Assembly: GCA_018398575.1 (NCBI GenBank)
Contig: JAGTXZ010000018.1
Location: 992,001-1,056,000, forward strand
DNA: 64,000 nt
DNA from: Ampelomyces quisqualis
Taxonomy: Eukaryota; Ascomycota; Dothideomycetes; Pleosporales; Phaeosphaeriaceae
Direction of reading: 5' to 3'
Shown in pieces: positions 10,533 through 23,790 of this stretch (positions are counted from its first letter, which is position 1; every line of letters begins with the position of its first letter). Below the pieces are notes generated by a model, which was given only the letters and a program-made list of their open reading frames with translations, had not been told where the DNA came from and made no database searches. The position numbers and the translations under genes were made by a program.

Positions 10533-11035
10533 GCTTATTGCCAAGCTCCTACACTTAGGTTTAATAGTTTCCTTAAAATACTTTGTATAGGCCTATTACT
10601 TATAATAATAACAAAGTTACTATTAAGCCTAAGTAGTATATAAAACTTTAGTATATACTACAAAGACTTTTTCTTACTTATTTTTAACAATTTTTTATTT
10701 CTATTAATCTTCTACCTTTTCTCTCTCTCTTTCTTTTAAACTTATAAAACTTAAGGTTTTAACCTATATATAAATTATACTACTTCTATACAGGTACATT
10801 TTAGAACAGTAATTAAAGAGATATAAGAGAGTAGAAGTAGAAACAGATTAAATAGAAGAGAAATAATAAAGTAAAAAATAGTTTATAATTCATATATAAA
10901 TATACCTAGACTATATAAATATAGATAACTTTATAGTGTTTCTAGAGGAAATATTATAGAAGTTTTTTATATAGTCTTATATAGGTCTTTATAAGGTATT
11001 AAATACTACGTTTATACTATAGTAGTATAGTAGTA
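10533..11035. other. A+T-rich relic DNA
   Basis: RIP-like sequence with a pyrimidine-rich tract at about 10,715-10,740 (CTCTCTCT). No recognisable gene; probably the decayed inside of a retroelement, but I cannot align it to the other elements in the window. Confidence 0.35.
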
Positions 11036-11107
11036 AATAGGTAGAGGTTAGGTTAGAGTAGAGTACCTGTACGTAAGACTCTATACCTAACCTAACCTCT
11101 ACCTATA
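11036..11107. repeat. Palindrome of AGGTAGAGGTTAGGTT units
   Basis: An inverted repeat whose left arm reads ATAGGTAGAGGTTAGGTT and whose right arm is its reverse complement ending CTACCTAT. It belongs to a degenerate repeat field that also fills the next 350 bp and reappears at about 57,050-57,188. Confidence 0.6.
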
Positions 11108-11460
11108 GATTTAACGCTAAAAGAGAGTTAGGAGTTAAGTAGAAGTTAATTAAAAATAGGTTTAGGTTAAAGTCTAACGTAATAAGGGCTAGCTTAGAAG
11201 CTAAGAAAAATCTTTTTTTTAACCTACTTTTTAGTCTTAACTTAAGTTATTATAAGTCTTTAACACAGTTTAAAACAGTGTACCTAATAGTATACTCTAA
11301 CTTAACTTCTACCTAAGATTTATACAACTATAACCTAAACTCTACCTAAGGTCTATAGAAACTTAACCTAAACTCTACTCTAGCCTTTATATAACTTCTA
11401 CTCTACTTTACCTCTCTTAGGTTATACTCTAACCTAACTACTACCTATAAAAGAGTACTC
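11108..11460. repeat. Degenerate CCTAACTCTACC-type repeat field, left flank of giant element copy 2
   Basis: Loosely repeated AACCTAAACTCTACC/GGTAGAGTTAGG-like units in both orientations. The matching field lies right of the giant element at about 57,040-57,188, so copy 2 appears to have landed inside one array. The last two bases, TC (11,459-11,460), are the target duplication paired with TC at 56,733-56,734. Confidence 0.5.
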
Positions 11461-13159
11461 TATTAGAAAAACACAACTTTAGTAATATCTATAATATTAG
11501 CAACACTATTAACATAACTATACTACTAGCTACTAGATAGTTCTTAACTATGCTCTACTGTGCTAAGTAATAATAGTAATACCTAGTATACTATTATTAG
11601 CAGCCTAGTTTATAGAACTCTTTTACAAAATAGTTTATAGTTCTTATACTTAATATAGCTTTGCACTATCTATATAACTATATTACTAGTTAGTAGCCTG
11701 TCTTTAACTATGCCTAACTATAGTTTAAGTCTAAGGTAATTTCTTTACTAGCACTATTACCTAGTTTAGGTTTTACTGTAAATCTATACTATCTTTACAC
11801 TTTAAATTAATTTTACGTTATGTTTACGTATATACTTCTTTTACAATACTTTTTATATTCTTATACTTTTAGAACTAGGCTACGTATCTACTTAAGCGTT
11901 TTTTATTTTATAGCTTTGCACAGTAGTGTACTATACTCTATAGTTCTACTACTTAATTTACTTAATTTATACTAGCTCTTTAAGCTTTATAAAGATTTTC
12001 TTACTATAATTCTACTTAATCTCTTCTCTTTTTATTATTATACTTTATAGACTACTACGTAACAATGTCTTTGTATTTTGCTTCTTTAGAACTTTTGTTT
12101 CTAGATTACTTTCTAGGTTATACAAAATAATACTCTTATACACGTTTACTAGCTAGCCTAGTTAATATACTCTAAACATAAATTAGTCTTAGGTGCTCTG
12201 TTTGTCTTAAGGCTCTGCAATTATAACCTTATTTGCCTTAATACTTCTGCAAACACTATTAACGCTACTAAAATAAATGTTAAGTCTAGGTCTTTCTATT
12301 TTACTAACATAGCGTCTATTTTAGACTTTAGTATTCTTCTTCTTAGTAGAAAAACTATATCTTTACTAAATTCTTTTTAAAGCTCTATCTAGAGTACTAG
12401 TTACACATATAGTTTGTATAAGCTAATAAGGTTTTTAGCCTCAATGTTACGTACTACTATTAATTATTTACTAGGCTTCTTAAATTAAGATTAAGTCTAG
12501 TTTTAATATAAGTCTTTTTAGCCTTTAGCTTAATTACCTTATACTTTGCACTATAGATAAGTAGTAAGTTAAGGTTATTAGTAAATATTTCTTTATCTAG
12601 CTACTTGAAGTGCTATTAGATATATATTAATATAAACTACTTAGTTTTTTTACTTTCTTTACTTTTAAACAGCGCAGCCTTAAGCTAGACTAGTATTAGA
12701 AATGTTATAATACTCTATAACTTAGCGTAGTTAAATATATATATACTCTTAGCTTTTGCGCTACTTAGCTCTTCTTATAGTAGAACTCTCTTATATCTTA
12801 TTATTGCGTTAGCTATAGTTAATTAGAAGTTATCTGTTTAGCATAGCTAGTAGAACGTTAGGAAGTTTCTTTAATACCTAAAATCTCTAGCTCTATAGGT
12901 CTTGTGTAACTAGAGTTTAACGCAGTATAAACCTTACTATAATCTTCTTTCCTAACGCTATAAGCGCTATATACTCTAGAGAATTAAGTATATTTTTAAC
13001 TTCTTCTTATACCTTAAATAAGCAGGTGTTCTAGCCCTTTGCTATAACTAGGCCTGCTATTTTTCTTATTTCTTTTGTATTTATAACTTTCTTAATACTT
13101 ATATATATAGAGTTAGTAGTAGTAAATAGTTTAGAACTATATATATTTGTTAGGAAAAA

Positions 13160-13380
13160 TTAAGATTTGTCTAGTTAGCCTAGTTGCGGCAACCTGCGGC
13201 TGCCTAACAGCAATACTATTTACTAGACAATTTGCTAAAGTTACCCTACTTACTTCTAGTCGCTAGCAACCTAATAGCAACCTAATAGCAAGTTACCTAT
13301 ATTGCCTATGTTACCTATATTGCTAGTGTTGCTAGTGTTACTAGTATTACTAGTGTTGCTAGATTTAACAGTTAAGAACT
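13160..13380. repeat. Subterminal repeat array of the giant element (copy 1, Plavaka end)
   Basis: Behind the terminus lies a field of short repeats, AGCAACCTAAT and then GCTAGTGTT(A/G)CTAGT, which are RIP-altered forms of the GTCGC/GCGAC motifs preserved in the 844-bp element. Clustered subterminal motifs of this kind are transposase binding sites in CACTA-type elements. The mirror array of copy 2 is at about 56,500-56,700. Confidence 0.65.
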
Positions 13381-14027
13381 ATTAAGTACTACAGCACTAG
13401 CAGAACTATATACTACAGCCAGCTACTTATATCTTTACACTCTTATAGCGTAAGCTAACTAAGCTAGTCCTCTTTGTCTAGTTATATAGGCTTTTTAATT
13501 AAGTATAGTATAGTTAAATTGCGCTTCTTTAAAAGGAGACTAGCCTAAACACAGCTACTAGGCTTAACGTTCTATAGGGCATAGGTTAGTAGGTACACAA
13601 CGCGCTTTATATATAGACAGCTATAACTACTACTACTACTTACAGAGTAGTAACTATCTTACTAGTTAGTTATGTTAGAATTATATACTGTGTCTGCTAG
13701 TACTACACTATTTGCTATAGTAGTCTACACTATTGTGTTATATTAAGGCTAACCTAATAGTATCTACGCGTTATACTAGCAAAAGTATATTAAGTTATTA
13801 TAACATTTGCTACGCCTGCTATTTACAACTACTTAATAATACCTTATTTCTTCTTTGTACTATTACACTAACCTATTATACTTATCTAGTTTTAGTTACT
13901 ATTCTTCTTTAGTTAAGGTAATTATGTTAAGTATGTTGCCTTTAATTGTAATATTATAGGCCTACGTTAAAAATTCTTCTTATGCGTCTTCTGCTACAAT
14001 GCTTTAGCTACCTCTATAGTTCTTAAA

Positions 14028-14387
14028 CTATAGCTGTTTATCTACCTTATAAAGGTATTCTAGTACAAGTTTATCTGTATGTATATACTCTTTTAGCAAA
14101 ATATCTTTTACCTTACCTAATACTTTACGCACGCGTATATACAGTACTCTATGCAAGTTATTATATATTGCATTACGTTTAGACTTACTTATATTATTAG
14201 TGTCTTTGTATAAGACTTTTCTCTTCTCTCTAACGTCTTTCTTTATATTCTTTTCTATTAAGCAGTTTGCCTTCTTCTTCTCTTTGTTATTATAATTGTT
14301 TATAAGCGCATTATAGCAATCTTGCTTCTCTTCTATATAGTTAGCTAGAATATTATCTACATTATTGTTATAGGTATTCTTTAGCAC
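14028..14387 (-). pseudogene. Fragment of unrecognised tract C, copy 1
   Basis: A surviving 119-residue open stretch of a longer decayed tract on the minus strand. It is very rich in Asn, Lys and Tyr and probably partly coiled coil. The copy 2 counterpart (55,482-55,754) is about 80 percent identical over the shared part, so the frame is likely the real coding frame. I recognise no domain. Confidence 0.5.
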
Positions 14388-16048
14388 TAAAATGTTAGCC
14401 CTGTTATTCTCTTGTTAGTATGTATATATAGTAATATCCTGTTGTATATTATCTTATATAAGAATCTATTAAATACCTTCTAGGTTCTTCTATTTTTTAC
14501 AAATAGCATTAAAGTAGTCTGCTTTCTGTTAGCTAATGCTATGTGTAGAACCTGTAACATACCTTCTATAGTATGTTTATAAAAGAGTATAGTTTTCCTA
14601 GTGCTGTTATTATTAAATTCTCTTATTGCGTTAAATATAACTAAGCCTATTAGTGCTACTATATTTACACTTAGTTTATTAAACTTCTCTTAATTCCTAA
14701 TTATTGCAGCAATGCTCTATTTCCTGTTATTATAGAATAACTATGCTATTACTACTACAAGACTAGGGTTTAGAAATCTAGTAGATTTAGGCTATCTTTA
14801 GTTAGCTAGCAAAGCTGTTTTAGAAGTGTACTTGCGTTCTTTAGGTCTTGTAGTAAGTAAATAAAGTCTTTAAGCAGTTTACTAGGCTTAAGAACCTATC
14901 TATTTAGGTAGTTTAATATATAAGCACTAGTAATTTCTAGTTATTTTTACCTTATTATGTAGGTCTACAAGTTACTGCACATATCTAGCATCTAGGCGCC
15001 TACTATTAGCTACTGTCCTTAGCAGGCTGCAACAGTACCTATATAGCAAGTAGCTTTTTTACATAGTATTAAGCTAATATGCAATTAAACTAATAATAGT
15101 AGAGTATTCTATACTTCTGTTTAAGCGTCTAGTAGTATTTAGGCGTATACATACCTGCGTGCATTAAGCTATAGCGTTATTACTATACTATATAGCGTCT
15201 TTCTATTATTAGTAAGTAGTTGCGTTACTAAGATAACTCTTACCTTTTCTAGTGTAGTCTTATTTTCTAGTAACACACTTTCCTTTACTTAACGTTTTTC
15301 TTTCTCTTATAGTAGTAACCTAAATAGGTCTGTACTAGATAAGAAGAGTTGTAACTTTGTAATAGTTAGAACTACTTGTTTATACATAGTAAGGTATCTT
15401 CCTATAATATAACAGCCTTAAGTCTAATAGTAGTTTTCTTTTAACTACTAACGTTTTCTATATATTAGTTCTATAGGTTTTTAGTTTATATTAGCTTGTT
15501 ATGCTTATACTACTACTATATCTAGATTTCTCTTGTTAACAAGTAAGTAAGGCTGCAGATCTAGAAGTGTATAGTATTTAATCTCTAGGCTGTCTTATTA
15601 GGTAACTTTTTAGTTAGGCTAGTATAGCAGTTAGTTGTACGTCTGTTTTAACTCTAGAGTTAAGGCTTAAGAACAGTAGCGTTAGAGTCTAAACAGTTTT
15701 TAGTTTCTATAGTATCTTAGTTTTTAGTATATTAGTTCTAGAGTTATATCTTCTAAGAGGCTAACCTTTACACTATTGTCTGTTAGCGCTTGTTTTAGCG
15801 CTTGTTTAGACAGAGACATAGTATACTACTAATATTACTTAAATTTACTACTTAGTGCAGAGTATATAGAGTAAGCGCTTACTCTTTAAATATTAAAGAA
15901 CTATTAGTAAGAGTAGCAGAAGTAAGCAATATATATAGCGCAACAGAGTTTTTACTTTATAAGTATAAGTAGAGTTTTTATAATACATATAGTCTAATAT
16001 TGCCTTAAATTCTGCTAGAGTGTAGTAGTTAGGCTATTTAATTAGATA

Positions 16049-16757
16049 GCCTTTTGTTCTTAACTGCGTGCTAGCGTACATAACAGTTGTCTACTGTTAG
16101 CATAAATAGTTATGCGCGCAATATAAGTAATTAGGTGCCTTTTTATTCTTAACTAAATGTTAGCGTATATAATAGTTGTCTACTATTAGCATAAATAGTA
16201 GTGCGCGCAATACAGGTAATTAGGTACCTTTCTATCTTTAACTAAATGTTAGCGTACACAATAGTTATTTACTATTAGCACAAATAGTTATGCGCGTAAT
16301 ATAGGTAATTAGGTGCCTTTTTGTCCTTAACTAAATATTAGCGTATATAACAGTTATCTACTATTAGCATAAATAGTAGTGCGCGCAATATAGGCAATTA
16401 GGTACTCTTCTATTCTTAACTAAATATTAGCATATATAATAGTTGTCTACTATTAGCATAAATAGTAGTGCGCGCAATATAGGCAATTAGGTACTTTTCT
16501 ATTCTTAACTAAATGTTAGCGTACATAATAGTTATCTACTGTTAGCACAAATAGTAGTGTACACAATACAAGCAATTAGGTACTTTTTTATCTTTAACTA
16601 AATGTTAGCGTACATAATAGTTGTCTACTATTAGCATAAATAGTAGTGCGCGCAATACAGGTAATTAGGTACTCTTCTATTCTTAACTAAATGTTAGCGT
16701 ATACAATAGTTATCTACTATTAGCATAAATAGTTGTGCGTGTAATATAGGCAATTTA
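16049..16757. repeat. 89-bp minisatellite, eight units (copy 1)
   Basis: Eight tandem units spaced 88-89 bp. Each contains TTAACTAAATGTTAGCG, a CTACTATTAGCATAAATAGTAG partial palindrome and a GCGCGCAAT block. The matching array in copy 2 has about four units (53,463-53,822). Confidence 0.9.
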
Positions 16758-18659
16758 GTAGCTCTATACGCAGAAAACTATTTACCTAGTAAGTTATTAG
16801 TACAGATCTAGTATGCTACTATACTAGTTATGTTTGTAGTTTAATTGTAAATAACGCCTAGTATATCTTTAATACAACTATCTCTTGTAATATACTGTAC
16901 TAGCGTGCCTTTATAGATATCTATATTTGCGCCTATCTATTTCTCTTCTTTGTATAGTAATATATACTATTGCATTTACTTTTAAAGCCTAATTTGTGCT
17001 TTAATGTCTGTATAAACAAATTGTAATTAAGGTTATTAATATACTTATCTATTACTAGCAGGTTGTAGTATATATGTAACAGCTAGTTTATTCTAATAAG
17101 AGTGTACTTGTTTCTAGTTGCGTTTAATACTAATATAGTTATTATGATAGGTGTAATTTGTGTTATACTTAACTCTTTGTTAACTATTTCTATTATCTTT
17201 CTACGCAGGTTTTTATCTAGCAAAGCTTACTTCTAATTATTATTGAGTTTAGTTTTGTTCTGTTGCAAGCGTATCTGTTAGGCTATGTTATAGTTACATT
17301 AGACAGCAAAGTGTGTAATTGTCTAGATAAAGTAACTGTTAGCTGCGTTCTATTGTAATGCAATTACCCTTGTAATTTGCTATAAGTGTTCTTTTGCTAT
17401 AGTTGTCTGTAGAGAATAGCCTAGCATCTTCTGCCTTCTTATCTCTTATTCTACATTAGAGTATATTAAGTTGTATTCTTCTGCTATTAGTTATATTATA
17501 TTGCATATACTATCTTTTAACAATTGTGTCTAGTGTTACTATAGTAGTGCTATTCTTTTGTCTACACTAACTAGTAATTCTAGGTAACTATTGTAATATC
17601 TCTATAATACTTGCGTACGTAGATAAGAGTTACTAGTATTACGCGTTTATAGTAGTGTATAGTGTATAGTAAAAAGGTTGCGTTAGCAGCCTTACGCTAT
17701 AGTTCTATGTTATAGCACTTATTATATTAGTAGGTTTGCGTTCTATTAGGTATGTTAAAGCAATAGTAGGGCTATTATTAGATATATAATTCTATTTACT
17801 ATGTCTAATACTATATACTAGCTATTTTGCTACATTTGCTTCTGTTTATAATTCTGCACTATACGTGTCTAGTCTTAATTAAACGTAAAAGAATATAGTC
17901 TATTATATTTATCCTAATTAATGTAATTGTTTACATAGTATAAAACAGAGACCTTATTATTAAGTGTAAGTAGATCCTTTAGTACTAGGTACACAGAGCA
18001 AACAATAGTTATTATGTTGTATACTTTAAATGCTTATAGTGTACGTTGCTTAGTCTTTATACTATATGTACAGTAGCGCACGCTTAGCATCTCTATTATA
18101 TAATTAATTTAACTATTATTATTAAACGCTATAACCTTGCATAAGGCACCTATATACTTATATTTCTTTCTATTCTTGTTTTAGTATTTATTGTTAATAA
18201 ATGTAAGTATTAGGTGCACCTAAGCTGCAGCTCTACTGTTTGTAACAGTTTAAGACAGTTACGTGTAGTCTTTATATTTAAACTCTTGCACCTACACGTA
18301 ATCTTTGCGCTATTTTCTAGTTCTATACTAGTTAAGCGCGTATTGCACTATATCTTCTTTGCAATATTTAGGGTTATTATAGCGTTTACTTAATAGCCTT
18401 AAGCATCTTATAGAGAAGTGTATTTTTATATTTATTCTATTTATCTAGTAAAAGTTAGAGTCTTGTCTATCTTTGTTATATAGGGTAACAAGGCAGCTAG
18501 TTACCTTCTAATAGTAGTGTTAGACAAATACTACAGCAGCATATATAAAGTCTAGCAACGTAATATATATAGTAACCTTACTAAGAAGCAGTATAATAGA
18601 ATTTAGTAATATGCCTAGTATAGACTATTTAAGTTGTCTAAATAGTATTGCTGTTAACA

Positions 18660-20290
18660 CGCTTGTAGTAAAGGTGTGCTTACACTAGTTAGCAGTAGTG
18701 CACTATTAACTTTAGTCTATAACTATCTTGTATTTAAACACTATAAGCGCAAGCTATCTAAAGTTATAGAGGCAGATCTGCGCAAGAAAATCTCTCTTGT
18801 TTATAATCAGGTAGAATTGTTTTACTATTGTAATATAGTAGGCCTTACTGTTTATTCTAGTGCATATACTATTAAGAGCCTTATATATACAAATATTGTT
18901 AACAATATAAGTTAGCGCGTGCTATTTAGGGTAGTTAAAATCCTTTTCTTCTTCTTGCGTCTGTCTAAAAGGTTAAAACTCTTCTTTTAGAACATCTATT
19001 TATTTAATAGCTAACAATATATACCCTAACGTGTTTTTATTATAACTTTTATATTGTAATAGTACTAGTAGATTGCACGCAGCCTAGATAAAATGCAACG
19101 CGTACAGTGCCTTAGTTGCTAGCAGAGAGAACACTACTACTATAAATTAGCAAATTACTACTTTTTGTTCTGCGCAAGTCTACTATAACACTTTTGTAAA
19201 AGCTCTTTTATTATTAAACTGTTTTAGTCTAGTGTTATGCTTAACCTAGCAGAACCTTTTATTTAACTAAGTACAGCTGTTGTCTTTTGCTACTAGAACT
19301 GCAGCACTATTCTAGCCCTTCTTTTGTCTAAGGTGTATATCTATTAGCATGTCTTTTATAAACTCTAATATCTTTATAACTAACCTCTTAAGTAGTAGAT
19401 GCAATATATCTATAGCTAATAACTTATGTATATTAAAGTTATAGTAATTCTAGCCAAAGCACTCTACTAAATAAACGTAATTCTTATATCCTTTATTAAG
19501 ACAATAACCCTGTTGCAGGCGTATATACTCTTCTGTTTACTATACATATTTATTATATAAGTTCTCTTGTTTATCTAGTAGTACTGTGTATTAAGTATAG
19601 TGTCTGTTTTTCTTTACACCTATTAGTAGTACTTGCTCTTTATAGTTAGCTAGAATTGCATAAATAGTTAAGTAACACTGTTACGTCTGTTAGTTAGTAC
19701 ACTCTAGTTGTATACTATGTTTAGTAGCCTCTTTAAGTGCTGCAGTTACTAGTTAGCTTCTATCCTTTATAGTAACTCTTTGTTATTAACGCTATAGTTA
19801 GTACTTACGCAATAACAGTTTGCCTATACAGTAATAATACACTTTACTCTTTAGAATAGAGTCTAAGAGCTTAGCTGTTAGAATAAATCTAGCTAGTAGT
19901 GTTCTAGGTGTTATTCTGCGTTGTTGTGCCTTATAGTTAAGATTCCTAATAGTAATATATATTAGCTATGCTGCTACGTTACTAAATATTATAGATAACT
20001 ATATTTTGTTTACTACTAGTATAACTAGCACAAGAGTTGCACTATCTAGTAAGCGCTGTTATATTAACTACTACTAATTTCTTAAGTATAGTTTGTAATA
20101 TACTCTTATAGGATTATTAGGCATGCCTATAAATAAACAGCTAGGTGCGTAAACTATCTTGTTAGCAAATAGGCAATAACTAAGTATAAAGGCAATCTAT
20201 AATATAATATCTTAGTATATAAATATATCTTAGTTAGGTTAGAAGTTTAATAACCTAGATGTAATTGTAACGTCCTTATGTATCTATATA
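18660..20290 (-). pseudogene. Plavaka-like transposase remnant, copy 1
   Basis: The minus-strand counterpart of 49,925-51,500, with the same order of conserved segments and the same type of RIP stops. See the copy 2 entry for motifs. The 844-bp element is inserted about 600 bp upstream of the recognisable part, at 20,883. Not functional. Confidence 0.7.
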
Positions 20291-20882
20291 TTATCTTATA
20301 GCCTAGATTAAATGTTTAACATAGCCTGTTACTATTAGTGCCCTAATTAGAACTGCAGCTATAAATATAGCTTGTGTAGCTATATATTAGTAAAGAAGCT
20401 GTTAATATTACTTAATATACATTTTATCCTTTGTAGCTACAATACAAACGCTAGTGCAAAAAGTAAACTAAAGAGCCTTACTATATTATTCCTATTAGTG
20501 TTAGCACGCATACACTATTTAACTACGTGTAGCCTACTGCTTTACGTCTACTATTCTTAAACTAAAGAGTTTGCTAGCGTGCTGTCTACTTGCTATCTTA
20601 AACAGCTTGTCCTATTCTTATATAGACGCTAATATTAGGCCTATCTACTCTATTACCTTATATTTAGCTAAAGTGTAGTTGCGTTTACATAAGGTGTTAC
20701 TGTATAAAGCAGGTGCTGCGTTATCTAGAGTAGTATCTATTATATTACAGCTATTAGAGCTGTGCTATTATATTATAGTGTTAAGAGTTATAACTAGCGT
20801 ATTGTTAAGTAGCAGGTAGCAACGCGTCTAGCATTAAGTACTGTGTTTAACAAGTCCTGCGTACGTCTTAGTATAAAAGCTA

Positions 20883-21726
20883 CGTTAGGAAAATTCAAGA
20901 TTAATCTAATCAGCCTAATCGCTGCAACCCGCAGCAGCCTAACAGCAATACTGTCTACTAGACAATTCGCTAAAGTTGCCCCACTTACTTCTGGTTGCTA
21001 GCGACCCAACAGCAACCCAACAGCAACCTAACAGAGTCGCCAGATCCAACAGAGTCGCTAGTGTCGCTAATGTCGCCAATTTTACTTACGTAACTGTATT
21101 GCTGTATTTTCATAATTACGTAAGTAACCTAAAAATACAAAATATAGAGCGGAATTCCCTCTTTAAAATGCACTATTCAGAATTTTTGTAGCTGCTCTAG
21201 TTATTAAGATATAGCGCGTTGAAGTTATAAACTTTTTTAAAAAAACTTTAAGTACGTTCAACACAATAGATCTACGCACCCCCCATATAATATACTATAA
21301 TAAAATGTCCTAAAGTAAAATCTGCACTTTAGTTACTATTTCTTTAATAAAAAATATAATATATTATCTAGTTAAAGTGCTAGAGCTTTAGCGAAAACAA
21401 GCCTTGGCAAAGAACTTTAAAACTCAACAAACTTCACTGCCTTGCATCTCAACAACGAGAGCAGCTATAAGAAATCTGAAAAGTACGTTTTAAAGAGAAA
21501 ATTAAGCTCTATATTTCTAGTTTTTAGGATAATGACGTAATGGCGCGGGTGGGGCAGGTGGGTCCAGTGGATCAGGCAGATTAATTTGAGCGTTTCAGTC
21601 TAATTAGGCAGCCAGAACAAATAGGGGACCCTAGGGACAGTCAAGTACGGTCGAGAACCGTCTAGTCAACTGTTCTGACAGTGTCGCCAATGTCGCGGAT
21701 GTCGCTAACGTTGTATTTTCCTAACG
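20883..21726 (-). mobile_element. 844-bp non-autonomous DNA element, copy 2 (complete)
   Basis: Starts CGTTAGGAAAATTC and ends GTATTTTCCTAACG, flanked by TA (20,881-20,882 and 21,727-21,728). The sister giant copy shows the uninterrupted site at about 49,305-49,320. One end resembles the Plavaka end of the giant element and the other its CACAAC end, so it looks like a minimal passenger of that family. The interior holds subterminal inverted repeats: about 21,145-21,240 is mirrored at 21,420-21,515 (shared core TAGCTGCTCT). GTCGC motifs cluster at both ends. It encodes no protein. It is less RIP-mutated than its surroundings. Confidence 0.9.
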
Positions 21727-23164
21727 TACACAGTATGCATATATAATCTATTACTAATTTGTTTATATATAACTCTATAGTTTAGATATAAAGAGACTAA
21801 GTGTATAAAAACAGTATTAATATTAGTTACGTAGTGTTAAGGTAGTTACTAGCAGCATTTATCCTGTGCTGCACAGTCTATTGTCTACAGTAGTCTACTA
21901 AAGTCTACTGTAGCTAATAGTTACCTAACCTGTGTACAGAACTATGCTAACAGTTATAGGCACAATAACTAATATTTTTCTTTTCTTTAATATTCTTTAT
22001 TACTCTAACAACTGTTACGTTATTATACTAGAGCTTACTTGTTAACAACTAGATTAGTTAGGCTAGCTAACACAGCTTAATAAAGATTAATATTAATAAT
22101 AATTCTTACGCTAAAAAATATTAATACCTTAGAATAAACAAGTTACTATGCGTTTAGAATATATATAGTAGAACCCAAACACCTAAAAAGGTAAGTATAC
22201 CTGCAAGTAGACACGTACAAGGTTTAAAAGTATAAAAAAAATAGACTAGTAGCTCTAGCAGCCTAATATACAACTTGTACTAAGGTAGCTAGGCTTAGTA
22301 TAGATAGAAGCAAGTAGAATAGTGTACTATATATACTATAGGTAAGACTAGTAACAGGCGTAGGTAATTACTTAACAGTAAGAAATAATAAGTATAATTT
22401 ATATACAGTGTTAACTAATGTTCTAAGCAGCTAGTATATTTAATCTTTTCTAGTTTTAAAATACCTACAGATCTAATTTATTTTCTTTCTCTAGCATAGT
22501 ATAGAACATTTGTCTACTAGAGACTACTATTCTAACTTGCTCTAATGTGCAAATATAACAGGGGCTAAATAGTAACAAAGACTGTTAACAAACTGCTGTA
22601 TATTAAACGCATCTACGTACTGCTTGCTTTTAAACTATTAGCGCTAATAGAGCATACAATAGCCTTGCTAGCTAGCTACCCTTTACCTCTTACTATATAT
22701 ATGTTTTTCTAACCTTAAAACTAGAGATAAATTTACCTATATATCTCTAGTCTTAGGGTTAAGGTAACAGTCTTTTGTTAAAACATATATAGAACTTAGT
22801 GTTATTTTTATCTATTATACACTTACGCCTTCTTATACTTTCCTAACCTTAAAACTAGAGATAAATTTACCTATATGCCTATGTATACAGCTGCTTCTTA
22901 ACACGTAACTTATACTCTTAATTTAATGTTACTATCTTTGTATATATATTTCTTATAAGTCTAAGAGACTTAATTTTTTATTATATTTTTATTCTTACAA
23001 AACTAAAACTATACCTATTACGTCTATATGTTTGTGTAGTTTAAAAATCTAGAACTAAGCTTTACTATGTTATTAGCACTACACTTGCGCTACTTCTTAG
23101 CCTACTAGTATAAAAGCAAATTTATGTCTTAAATAGACTCTTTAGTAGCTATTTAAATGTTATA

Positions 23165-23790
23165 GCTTAACTAAGATACTTTATAACGTGTTTAATAACA
23201 AGAATGTCTATAACAACAGCTATAATAGTATCTTAGGGCGTACATTAATAACTTAGCCTAACTTAAGAGCGCTAGTGTTGCAACAACTTTGTTATATCTT
23301 GCAACACTATTACTTCACTAAGATACTTTATAGCGTGTTTAAAAGCAAAGATCTCTATAATAACAGCTATAATAGTATTCTAATGCGCACATTAACAACT
23401 TAGCCTAACTTAAGAGCGCTGTTATTACAATAACTTTGTTATGTCCTGCAATACTATTACTTAACTAAGATACTTTTTAGCGTATTTAAAAGCAAGAATC
23501 TCTATAACAATAGCTATAATAGCATTCTAATACGTATATTAACAACTTAGCCTAACTTAAGAGCGCTGTTGTTGCAATAACTTTGTTACATCCTGCAACA
23601 CTATTACTTAACTAAGATACCTTATAGCGTGTTTAAAAGCAAAGATCTCTATAACAATAGCTATAATAGTATTCTAGTACGTATATTAATAACTTAGCTT
23701 AACTTAAGAGCGCTATTGTTACAATAACTTTATTATGTCCTGCAATACATATTAACAACTTAGCCTAACTTAAGAACGCAATTCTTATAC
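23165..23790. repeat. 147-bp minisatellite, about four units (copy 1)
   Basis: Four tandem units of 147 bp, beginning TTAACTAAGATACTTTATA and containing ATAACAACAGCTATAATAGT and CTTAAGAGCGCT. Copy 2 has only two units at about 47,513-47,760. Confidence 0.88.

Noticed and set aside
11461..13147. A separate 1.7-kb transposon at 11.5-13.1 kb
   Set aside because: Its right side continues seamlessly at 39,959 once the inserted copy 1 is removed, so it is the left end of giant copy 2.
16049..16757. Regular repeats that could suggest a CRISPR array
   Set aside because: Units are contiguous 89-bp tandem copies without unique spacers, inside a eukaryotic transposon.
18676..18915. 79-residue plus-strand frame in giant copy 1
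   Set aside because: Antisense to the decayed Plavaka-like transposase.
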